The notes under the pieces are model-generated. The model saw only the letters and a program-made list of their open reading frames with translations, had not been told where the DNA came from and did no database searches. A DNA stretch of 32,264 nucleotides. Source: DASQWC01 sp035640475. GTDB taxonomy: Bacteria; Actinomycetota; JAICYB01. The DNA is taken from NCBI GenBank assembly GCA_035640475.1, contig DASQWC010000026.1:1-32264 (forward strand), read 5' to 3'. The position numbers and the translations under genes were made by a program. Shown here piece after piece: positions 1 to 6,906 of this stretch (its first letter is position 1; every line of letters starts with the position of its first letter).

Positions 1-986
1 GGAAACCGCCGCTCCGTTGCCGTGCTCCGTCCGAACCGCTCGTCGATGAGGTCCCAGGGACAGAAACCGATCTTCACGTCCGTCACCAACGGATCTCCGG
101 CACCCGCGGTCGTCACGCGTCGAAGCTCGTAGCTCGCCAGGTCGACCAGATGCGTGTGCGCATGTTCCTTGTCGATCACCCAGCGGCCCGTCGGGATACG
201 TCGCCGTTTTCCATCCTGGCCCTCGACGATCTGAACGACATCGCCCTCGGGTTCCAGACCTCCGCTGCGGCGATCGACCTCATCGGTGATGTCGGCTTCC
301 GTCACGAACGCGCCTTCTCCGACGTTGGAGATGCGCGCGTCGAAGCGCAGGCATCGTCTGAGGCCCGGTTGCTCCTGGACCTCGACGAGAAGACACGAAT
401 CCTCGGCCCCCTGCGCCTTGAACGTGAATCCGTCGGGCTGCCGCGGCGCGAGATCGGGCAGCACGTCGGACGTCGTCGCGTGCTTGACGGTGACGACGCC
501 CTCGAACCGGCGACCGCGAACGCGATGGGGCACAACGAGGACCTCGTATTTCCCGTCCGGTGGTGCATTCAATTCCACCGACTGTGCCGAGCTGATGTCC
601 CGGTCGTCGCCGCGGATGCCGGCGACGATGTCGTCGTTCGGATCGACGACGAAGAGAGCGAACAGATCGCCGGTGACGTCCTGCGAGACCTGTCCGCCGC
701 GCTCGGTCCATCGAATTCCAACGTGCAGGGAGCCCGGGCGCCGCTTCCAGTAATCGTTGCCGAGCGCGACGTCGAACGTGAACGACTGGCCCGCCGAGCG
801 GAGCTGCCGGAGGTCGGAAGGGCGCGGGGGTGACGAGCGGAACGCGGACGTGCCCGTCCACGTCAACCGCGTTCGGGTTCGCGTGATCGCCCGCGGATCA
901 TCCCCCGAGCGCTTCGCATCCTGTGCGCACGCGGGAGCGACCACCAGCATCGCGAGGAGGAGCGCGATCGGGCGTCGCGATCTCAC
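1..986 (-). CDS. Secreted lysyl-oxidase-like copper protein, partial (3' end outside window)
   Basis: The minus-strand frame is open from a GTG at 986 to the left edge (328 codons, no stop), so the C-terminus is missing. A signal peptide is visible (basic start, hydrophobic core at residues 8-18, Cys20; APAC is only a weak lipobox). Residues 40-170 look like an all-beta domain I cannot name. From about residue 178 the pattern fits the lysyl oxidase family (PF01186): an LPDLAP segment, CLRFDARISNVGEGAF, a GRW segment, then HAHTHLVDLASYELR, whose H275, H277 and H279 form the HxHxH copper-binding signature, then KIGFCPWD. Family members oxidise lysine side chains outside the cell with copper and a quinone cofactor. 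The GTG overlaps the stop of the upstream NUDIX/MBL gene (GTGA), suggesting translational coupling. The family call is inferred from motifs; the quinone tyrosine cannot be checked here. Confidence 0.7.
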   Translation of the reverse strand, partial: MRSRRPIALLLAMLVVAPACAQDAKRSGDDPRAITRTRTRLTWTGTSAFRSSPPRPSDLRQLRSAGQSFTFDVALGNDYWKRRPGSLHVGIRWTERGGQVSQDVTGDLFALFVVDPNDDIVAGIRGDDRDISSAQSVELNAPPDGKYEVLVVPHRVRGRRFEGVVTVKHATTSDVLPDLAPRQPDGFTFKAQGAEDSCLLVEVQEQPGLRRCLRFDARISNVGEGAFVTEADITDEVDRRSGGLEPEGDVVQIVEGQDGKRRRIPTGRWVIDKEHAHTHLVDLASYELRRVTTAGAGDPLVTDVKIGFCPWDLIDERFGRSTATERRF

Positions 987-2500
987 GGCTCGGCGACGAG
1001 CCGCCAATGATCCTCGTCCCGGACGGCGCGCCCGTCGGCCTCGAGCATTTCCAGATGCGCGAGCAGGGAACGTTCCGCCATCGGGTGCAATGCCTCGGGT
1101 ACTTCCGCGTAGATCCGCTTCACCATGTCCGGGAGCTCGGTAAGTCCCGCGCTCATCGCCTCGACGACCTGCCGTTCGCGGTCTTTGCGATGAGCGATGT
1201 ACTCCTCGAGTTTTGCCGGACCGTCCTCGACGACCGGCCCGTGACCCGGATAGATGCGTCCGAGGTCGAGTTCGAGCAGGCGAGTCAGAGAATCGAGATA
1301 GCTGCGCATGTTGCCGTCCGGCGGCGCGATCACGACCGTGCCGAATCCTGCGACGAGGTCGCCCGCGAACACGGCGCGCTCGGTTTCCAGGTAGTAACAG
1401 AGATGGTTGGAGGCGTGTCCCGGTGTGTGCAGCGCCCGCAACGACGCACCGCCGAGACCAATTTCCTCGCCGTCTGTCAATCGCAACGTCACGAACGGCG
1501 CTGCGTCCTCGCCGTTCGCGAACGCGGCAACGGGAATCTTCATCTGCTCGGCCAACGGCGCAACACCGCCGATGTGATCGATGTGCGTGTGCGTGAGAAG
1601 AATGAGCTTCGGCGTGCCCCGATTGCCTGCTTCTCGTGCGACGCGCTCGACGAATACCGGGTCCGGGATCCCCGGGTCGATGATGACGACCTCGTCGCGT
1701 CCCACGACGTACGTATTGGTCCCCGCGCCCGTCATGAGCCCGGGGTTGGGTGCGAGAACAACCGTCACGAGCGGCGAGAGCTCCGTCGCCTCGACCTCTC
1801 TTGGTTTGGTACGCCCGCCGAGCACTTGTTCGTAGCCGGGGATCTCGGCGAGACCCTGCAAGATCGCAAGCGTCGGGATCGGCACGGCCAGCTCCTTGCG
1901 GTGCGCGCGCTCAAGCGCATCGAGGGGCGAGATCCACAGCCACTCGAGCACTTCGGTCGGATGTGGGATGACGGCCTGCCCTTCCGGCATCGGCGCAACG
2001 AAGAACCTGGCATCGAAACGGATCGGTGACTGCTCCGGAGTAACGAGACGGCCGTGTGGCACCAGGGCTTCGGTCTGAAGCGTGAGCCCTTCGTTGCTGA
2101 GAAACGCCGCGAACGTCGCCGGGTCGTGGCCGACCTCGGCATGATGCGGTGCATACACTTCACGGACCTTCGCCGGATCGACCGCGCGTCCGGTCCGCTC
2201 GGTGGCCAGCAGGATCCCAGCCTCCTCGTAGAGCTCCCGTGCACCGCAGCAGAACAGACCAAGCGCGCGCTCCGGCGCAATCGACTCGTTGAGCCGCTCG
2301 AGCGCCTCCTCGCGCGACATCGCCGAGCACGCCGCCATGCCGTCGGCGCAATCGGCCTCTTCAACGGCGCCTCCGGGAAAGACGAACGTGCCGCCCATGA
2401 ACACCATCGACTCGGGCCGTCTGGTCAGCAGGACCTCATACGCGTTGTCTGCCGTCGGGCGAGCGAGGATGACGGTAGCGGCATCGCGCGGCGTCGGCAT
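983..2500 (-). CDS. NUDIX hydrolase / metallo-beta-lactamase fusion protein
   Basis: 505 aa. Residues 5-225 are a NUDIX domain of the NUDT19-like type: TFVFPGGAVEEAD, a long insertion, then the Nudix box helix ARELYEEAGI (residues 87-96). Residues about 245-430 are a metallo-beta-lactamase fold with THTHIDH (H304, H306, D308, H309), TPGH (H362), the bridging D381 in AGD and YPGH (H420), so all metal ligands are present. Residues 430-505 resemble the winged-helix tail of LACTB2-type enzymes. Predicted: hydrolysis of a nucleoside-diphosphate-linked substrate (often CoA-type in NUDT19 relatives) coupled to a second hydrolase; the substrate is unknown. The ATG at 2500 is preferred because longer reading enters the sigma factor gene 44 nt upstream. 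Its stop overlaps the GTG of the next gene. Cytoplasmic. Confidence 0.85.
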   Translation of the reverse strand: MPTPRDAATVILARPTADNAYEVLLTRRPESMVFMGGTFVFPGGAVEEADCADGMAACSAMSREEALERLNESIAPERALGLFCCGARELYEEAGILLATERTGRAVDPAKVREVYAPHHAEVGHDPATFAAFLSNEGLTLQTEALVPHGRLVTPEQSPIRFDARFFVAPMPEGQAVIPHPTEVLEWLWISPLDALERAHRKELAVPIPTLAILQGLAEIPGYEQVLGGRTKPREVEATELSPLVTVVLAPNPGLMTGAGTNTYVVGRDEVVIIDPGIPDPVFVERVAREAGNRGTPKLILLTHTHIDHIGGVAPLAEQMKIPVAAFANGEDAAPFVTLRLTDGEEIGLGGASLRALHTPGHASNHLCYYLETERAVFAGDLVAGFGTVVIAPPDGNMRSYLDSLTRLLELDLGRIYPGHGPVVEDGPAKLEEYIAHRKDRERQVVEAMSAGLTELPDMVKRIYAEVPEALHPMAERSLLAHLEMLEADGRAVRDEDHWRLVAEP

Positions 2501-2544
2501 CCGGCGAGTCTGGGCCGCGCGCGCCCGCGCAGGCAACCGAGACG

Positions 2545-3177
2545 TCAGGCCGCCGAGGGAGCCGGGAGCGCTTCGAGGGCGTCGAGCGAGCTCTTGAGCA
2601 TCCGCAGCGCCCGCGCGTGGAGCTGTGAGACGCGTGACTCCGTCACACCGAGGCGCGACGCGATCTCTGCGAGCTGGGTGCCCTCGAAGTAGCGCAGCGT
2701 CACGATCAGCCGCTCGCGTTCGGGCAGACGATTGATCGCTCCCATGAGCTCGCGGCGCGTCTCGCACGCCGCAAGATCGTCGCCCGGAAGCTCGCTCTCG
2801 TCGGCGAGCCGATCCGAAGCCGGCTGATCGCCGTCCGAGTGAGCGTCGAGACTGATGAGAAGCATCAGGTTCGTCCCCGTCTCCCTCGCCTTCTGACGAG
2901 CTTTCCGCGGCACCCAGTCACCGGCACGTATGGCGTCGATGATGGCTCCACGGACGCGGGGGATTGCGTACACGTCGAATGCGACTCCGCGCGATGCGTC
3001 GAAGCGGTCCCATGCTTCGGCCAGTCCGAGCACACCGCACGAGACCAGATCCGCCGTCTCGACGCCGGCGGGGAGTCCGTAACTCGTCGCCGCCCTGTGC
3101 GCGAGGCGCTGCACCATCGGATACCAGGTGAGGAGCGCTTGATTGCGCTCCTCGTTGGCAAGCGCGTTGCCGTCCAT
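2545..3177 (-). CDS. FliA/WhiG-type sigma-70 factor lacking region 3
   Basis: 210 aa. Region 2 spans residues 12-98 (ADLVSCGVLGLAEAWDRFD, then FDVYAIPRVRGAIIDAIR and DWVPRKARQKARE), matching the FliA/SigD/WhiG group. Region 4 spans residues 143-198, with helix-turn-helix LAEIASRLGVTESRVSQLHA. SigD/FliA proteins normally have about 45 residues of region 3 after the WVPR segment. Here the chain goes directly to LLISLDAHSDGD, so region 3 appears deleted. The start is ATG 3177, preceded by a strong GAGGAGGGG; the longer in-frame start at 3222 would put that site inside the gene. Target promoters cannot be inferred, and no flagellar gene is present in the window. The gene is probably co-transcribed with the NUDIX/MBL gene (44 nt gap). 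Confidence 0.9.
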   Translation of the reverse strand: MDGNALANEERNQALLTWYPMVQRLAHRAATSYGLPAGVETADLVSCGVLGLAEAWDRFDASRGVAFDVYAIPRVRGAIIDAIRAGDWVPRKARQKARETGTNLMLLISLDAHSDGDQPASDRLADESELPGDDLAACETRRELMGAINRLPERERLIVTLRYFEGTQLAEIASRLGVTESRVSQLHARALRMLKSSLDALEALPAPSAA

Positions 3178-3181
3178 AACC

Positions 3182-3215
3182 CCTCCTCGTTTCCGCTGCT
3201 CGGGAAACGAAGAGG
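3182..3215 (-). promoter_or_regulatory. Hairpin sequestering the Shine-Dalgarno site of the sigma factor gene
   Basis: In the minus-strand RNA the arm 3215-3203 pairs with 3194-3182 over 13 base pairs (one G-U wobble at 3186/3211) with an 8-nt loop. The downstream arm contains the whole GAGGAGG of the sigma gene, 4-5 nt before the ATG at 3177. There is no U tract, so it is not an intrinsic terminator. Such a stem would block ribosome access unless it is melted or remodelled. The pairing is read directly; its regulatory role is inference. Confidence 0.65.
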
Positions 3216-3267
3216 TGCGCAAACGCCGTGATGACTGTTGCGGGTGATCTGCCGCTGCCGGACCGGA

Positions 3268-4308
3268 CTAGTCCGGGCACGGCCGGAACTCCGAGTCACG
3301 GTCGGCGAACCGGATCCATCGTCCGTCGATTCTGAGGATCTCCTCGGCCTCGCAGGTCCGGTCGAAGTACGCATCGAACACGCGCTTCTCGGGCGGCATC
3401 GGCACATTGAGCGAGTCGAACGTGCTGAAAACGAGCGCTCGATCGCAGCGGACGTTCCTGGCATCGATCGCACAGACGTATCCTTCGGTCGTGTTCGACG
3501 TGTACAGGTTGTGCGCCATGTACGCGTCCACGAGCCCGACGTAGAAGCCGGCGGGGTACAGCACGAGCAGAGCCGCCGTCGCGGCCAGCGCCTTCCCACG
3601 GCGTCCGCCGGGAAGGCCGCCGGGCCGGCCGGACGCCGGGCGTATGAAGACGAGCGGGACGGCCGCTGCCAGCGCGACGTTCCAGGGCCAGACGGCGACG
3701 TTGTAGCTCCGAAGGGCGAGCACGCCGAACGTCCCGAGGTGGAAGACGGGCGCCGCCCACCGGAGGTAGCCCCACGTGCGCGGCCGGAGGCCGAGCAGAC
3801 CCAAGCCGATCTCCACGGCGGGGACCGTTACCGCGATGATCGCGGTCGAGCCGGGGACGCCGAAGAAGTCGGCGAACGTCCCCGCGGCCAGCGGCCACCC
3901 GGCGCTCAGCACCTTGTTGAGCCCGGCCCAGAACCAGAGCGTGAGCAGGTGCCAACGGGCGACGTGGATGCCGTTCCGGGGCCAGGCGGCGGCCATCAGC
4001 AGGATCGAGAGCGAGACGAACTCCGGCTGGAGCCGGATCTGGTCGGCCAGCACGGCCGCGACGAGCAAGACGGCGTGGGCCACGGCTCCGAGGCGAGGCA
4101 AGACGATCGCCGTCCCGGCGGCAGTGACGAGCAGGACGCCGTAGGCCCAGCGAGGGGCGCCCGCGGCGGCCGGGAGGTTCGGTGGGTCCAGCCGGGGACG
4201 CCAAAGCGCCCACGTCACGGCGTAGGACGCGAGCAGTCCTGAGGCCGTGACCAGCACGAAGAGGCGCTCCGGTGACACCGCCGGGATTATCCGCCCGAGC
4301 CGCCGCAC
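3268..4308 (-). CDS. Multi-pass membrane protein, HTTM/VKGC-like
   Basis: 346 aa from a GTG start. About 8 hydrophobic segments are visible, near residues 15-35, 54-70, 75-90, 98-110, 118-132, 153-174, 205-222 and 238-260. The core WHLLTLWFWAGLNKVLSAGW resembles the 'interface helix' region of HTTM / vitamin-K-carboxylase-like membrane proteins, but the match is weak. The last 85 residues are outside the hydrophobic core and carry four cysteines (C279, C288, C319, C344), consistent with an exported domain with disulphides. The start at 4308 could also be the GTG 10 codons later. It lies 90 nt upstream of the sigma gene on the same strand and diverges from the repeat protein gene at 4457. Function unknown. 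Confidence 0.7.
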   Translation of the reverse strand: MRRLGRIIPAVSPERLFVLVTASGLLASYAVTWALWRPRLDPPNLPAAAGAPRWAYGVLLVTAAGTAIVLPRLGAVAHAVLLVAAVLADQIRLQPEFVSLSILLMAAAWPRNGIHVARWHLLTLWFWAGLNKVLSAGWPLAAGTFADFFGVPGSTAIIAVTVPAVEIGLGLLGLRPRTWGYLRWAAPVFHLGTFGVLALRSYNVAVWPWNVALAAAVPLVFIRPASGRPGGLPGGRRGKALAATAALLVLYPAGFYVGLVDAYMAHNLYTSNTTEGYVCAIDARNVRCDRALVFSTFDSLNVPMPPEKRVFDAYFDRTCEAEEILRIDGRWIRFADRDSEFRPCPD

Positions 4309-4383
4309 GTCTGCATGCTAGGCGTGAGGCAACCGTCCAGGTAGAATGGCAAATCAGCGCTTCTCCGAATGGTCCGTGAGGAC

Positions 4384-4412
4384 TTGCTCGCGGAGGCGCG
4401 AATAGCTAAAAC
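4384..4412 (+). promoter_or_regulatory. Candidate promoter of the repeat protein gene
   Basis: TTGCTC (4384-4389) and TAAAAC (4407-4412) are separated by exactly 17 nt. The start codon follows about 45 nt later, with GGAGG at 4440-4444 (a long 12-nt spacing to the ATG). Hexamer matches are moderate. The rest of the 4309-4456 gap shows nothing else I can name. Confidence 0.35.
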
Positions 4413-4456
4413 TGTAGTGCCGTCGATGACCCGTTCACGGGAGGCTTTCGCCTGAC

Positions 4457-6799
4457 ATGACCAACCGAATGCTGCGGCTTCTCTTGGCCGCACTCTTGAT
4501 GTTCACCGTCCTCATCGAACGCCAGGCGTCTGCTCAGGCGCCGCCGCAAGCGACCAACAGCGGTGATAGTCGCACCACGATCGACCAGGAAGGCGAAGCA
4601 TCGTCCGGCGACGGTGTCGGCGGACAAGTCATCGGCAACGTCTCGAGCGGGGACAGCTCGATCGATGCTTCCAATCGCTCGGATGACGTGGACGTCAAGA
4701 CCGGCGACGCGACCGCGGCGAACGAGGCGGTCGCCGTCACACAATCCGGCGTATCGAACACCGGCGCCATAACAGGGAACAACACGGGCGACGCACGCGG
4801 AGCAATCGATCAGACAGCCGACGCTACCTCGGGCGACGGCGTGGGCGGACAGGTCATCGGAAACGTGACGAGCGGCGGGGGGCGGAGCTCAATCGTCGCG
4901 AACAACGAATCCACCGACATCGACATCGACACCGGTGAGGCCGAGGAAGAGAACTGCGCGGCGGCAATAACCCAAACAATGGTCGCGACCGGCGGTACCG
5001 ACATTCGCGGCTGCGCCGGGATTACCTCGACGGGCCCGGGTCCGACGACAACCGGTCCCACAACCACGACGGGCCCGACGACGACTACCGGTCCCACGAC
5101 CACGACGGGTCCGACGACCACAATCGGCCCCACGACCACGACAGGTCCGACGACCACTACGGGCCCGACGACGACGATTGGGCCCACGACCACAACCGGT
5201 CCGACGACGACGATTGGGCCCACGACAACCATCGGCCCGCTGACCACCCCGATCACTACTACGGGCCCGACGACGACCGGGGTGACCACCACGTCGACCG
5301 TCCCGACGACCACATCGACGACGACGCAGGTGACCACGACTTCGACGGTGCCGACGACGACGTCCACGACCACGCAGGTGACCACGACGTCCACGGTTCC
5401 CACGACCACATCGACGACGACCCAGGCGACGACAACCTCGACGACGACGCAGGCGACTCAACCGACGACGACGTCGCCGACGACGACAACGACTCAGCCG
5501 TCGACGACGGGCCCCACAACGACATCGCCCACATCGTCGACCACATCGATCATTCCGACCATTGCGCCGACGATTCCGATCGCCGTGACCAACGTGACCT
5601 CGGGATCGACGACCACCCAATCGATCATCCCGAACCCGGTCTTGGGATCGACGTCGCCGATCGTCAACACGTCGCCGATCAACGTCAACGTCCTCAACGC
5701 CATCGGCGGAACGGTTGCTCCGATCATCGCCCCGATCATCGCGCCGACCAACCCGATCGACGTCACGGCGCCGATCATTGCTCCGATCATCGCCCCGACC
5801 ATCGCGCCGACGATCATTCCAACGGGCGCGATCATCCCGACCGGCACCGATCCGGTTGTCTCGATCACCCCGGTCATCCCGACGACGACCGACCCAATTC
5901 TTCCGATCACGCCGGTCGTGCCCACGACGACAGATCCGGTTGTGTCGATCACCCCGGTCATCCCGACGACGACCGACCCGATCAACGTCACAGCGCCGGT
6001 GATTGCCCCGATCATTGCCCCGACCAACCCGATCGATGTCACGGCACCGGTCGTGGCGCCGATCATCGCTCCGACCAATCCAATTGACGTGACCGCACCG
6101 GTGGTTGCGCCGATCATCGCCCCGACGGCCATCGCTCCGACCAATCCAATTGACGTGACCGCACCGGTCGTGGCCCCGATCATCGCGCCGATCGACCCTG
6201 TGGTCTCGATCACGCCGATCATCCCGACGACGACGGGAACGGGCACCGACCCCGTGGTCTCGATCACCCCGGTCGTGCCCACGACCACGACCGGAACCGC
6301 CCCGGTCGCGCCGACCAATCCAATTGACGTGACCGCACCGGTCGTGGCGCCGATCATCGCGCCGACCAACCCGATCGATGTCACGGCGCCGATCATTGCG
6401 CCGACGCTCAGCGTGACATCGCCGGTGGCCCCCGTCGCCCCCGTGCTGACGCCCGTGACCGCTCCCGGCGCAATCGTCTTCACCGTGTCGTCTCCGACGC
6501 CATTTGCCGCTGCACCCAGTTCCGCGTCCGCGGAGGACCAGCAGAACGATGCGAGCGCGGCTCTGGCCGGCTTGCTGGGTGTCGAGGGGACCGACTTCGG
6601 TGTCTCGTCGCTGATCGGGGACGCGGCAGCCAGCAACGTCGAGCTCGCCGCTTCGGGTCCGATCGCCGAGTCCGTCGGCGGCGACGGCTCGACCGGTCAG
6701 ATCTCCGGCCTCGATACGCTCCTGGGCGAGGAGAATGCGGCAACGCTCGAGGAGCTCTTCGCGGGGCTCTCGGAGACCGGTTCGCTCGTCATCCCGTAA
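4457..6799 (+). CDS. Secreted Thr/Pro/Ile-rich repeat protein
   Basis: 780 aa. A signal peptide is clear (residues 1-27, cleavage likely after ASA). Residues 36-180 hold two related Gly/Asp/Asn modules, each with SGDGVGGQVIGNV (residues 50-62 and 125-137; period about 75), followed by D-rich stretches; C167 and C186 may pair. Residues 192-272 are GPTTTT repeats, and 276-330 hold three 16-residue Thr repeats ending TTTQV. Residues about 418-670 are Pro/Ile/Ala repeats around TNPIDVTAPVVAPIIAP. Residues 680-780 are a less repetitive acidic tail. No sortase motif or C-terminal membrane helix is seen, so how it is held at the surface is unclear. The Thr blocks look like a glycosylated stalk. Gene function is unknown; the reading frame is secure because the repeats stay in phase for 2.3 kb. 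Confidence 0.8.
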   Translation: MTNRMLRLLLAALLMFTVLIERQASAQAPPQATNSGDSRTTIDQEGEASSGDGVGGQVIGNVSSGDSSIDASNRSDDVDVKTGDATAANEAVAVTQSGVSNTGAITGNNTGDARGAIDQTADATSGDGVGGQVIGNVTSGGGRSSIVANNESTDIDIDTGEAEEENCAAAITQTMVATGGTDIRGCAGITSTGPGPTTTGPTTTTGPTTTTGPTTTTGPTTTIGPTTTTGPTTTTGPTTTIGPTTTTGPTTTIGPTTTIGPLTTPITTTGPTTTGVTTTSTVPTTTSTTTQVTTTSTVPTTTSTTTQVTTTSTVPTTTSTTTQATTTSTTTQATQPTTTSPTTTTTQPSTTGPTTTSPTSSTTSIIPTIAPTIPIAVTNVTSGSTTTQSIIPNPVLGSTSPIVNTSPINVNVLNAIGGTVAPIIAPIIAPTNPIDVTAPIIAPIIAPTIAPTIIPTGAIIPTGTDPVVSITPVIPTTTDPILPITPVVPTTTDPVVSITPVIPTTTDPINVTAPVIAPIIAPTNPIDVTAPVVAPIIAPTNPIDVTAPVVAPIIAPTAIAPTNPIDVTAPVVAPIIAPIDPVVSITPIIPTTTGTGTDPVVSITPVVPTTTTGTAPVAPTNPIDVTAPVVAPIIAPTNPIDVTAPIIAPTLSVTSPVAPVAPVLTPVTAPGAIVFTVSSPTPFAAAPSSASAEDQQNDASAALAGLLGVEGTDFGVSSLIGDAAASNVELAASGPIAESVGGDGSTGQISGLDTLLGEENAATLEELFAGLSETGSLVIP
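5039..5270 (+). repeat. GPTTTT-coding short tandem repeats
   Basis: About a dozen imperfect 18-nt units code for Gly-Pro-Thr4, some with Ile replacing one Thr. Synonymous codons vary between copies, so selection acts on the protein rather than on recent DNA slippage alone. Confidence 0.8.
5282..5425 (+). repeat. Three tandem 48-nt repeats (16 codons each)
   Basis: Units 5282-5329, 5330-5377 and 5378-5425 each code for VTTTSTVPTTTSTTTQ with synonymous differences. A truncated fourth unit follows to about 5452. Confidence 0.85.
5708..6466 (+). repeat. Degenerate repeats coding TNPIDVTAPVVAPIIAP and TDPVVSITPVIPTT
   Basis: Two interleaved repeat types of about 14-17 codons recur through this stretch, several with near-identical DNA (for example around 6064, 6140 and 6313). 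The minus strand stays open here only because of this skewed composition. Confidence 0.75.
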
Positions 6800-6846
6800 C
6801 TGCACGCGACAGATCGCGTCGTTGTGTCCACGGTTTTCGAGTGCGC

Positions 6847-6855
6847 TGATACAGT
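6847..6855 (+). promoter_or_regulatory. Candidate extended -10 promoter for the IF2_N/HTTM operon
   Basis: TGATACAGT fits an extended -10 (TG, one base, TACAGT at 6850-6855). No convincing -35 is seen 17 nt upstream. It would give a leader of about 45 nt before the ATG at 6907, which itself lacks a clear Shine-Dalgarno site. Confidence 0.3.
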
Positions 6856-6906
6856 GAACGGCGTTGAGCCGAGCGACTTTCTCGATGCATCCAGCCCACC
6901 GCTGAC

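Noticed and set aside
150..833. A 227-codon plus-strand frame at the left edge
   Set aside because: The minus-strand frame here has a signal peptide, consistent codons and lysyl-oxidase motifs; the plus frame has none.
4889..6805. A 638-codon open frame on the minus strand, rich in Arg/Asp
   Set aside because: It is the antisense shadow of the repeat protein gene. It stays open only because of the ACG/GGC-rich repeats and has no sensible ribosome site or family pattern.
6804..6819. ACGCGA/TCGCGT 6-bp stem after the repeat protein gene
   Set aside because: The stem is short and no T run follows, so it cannot be called a terminator.
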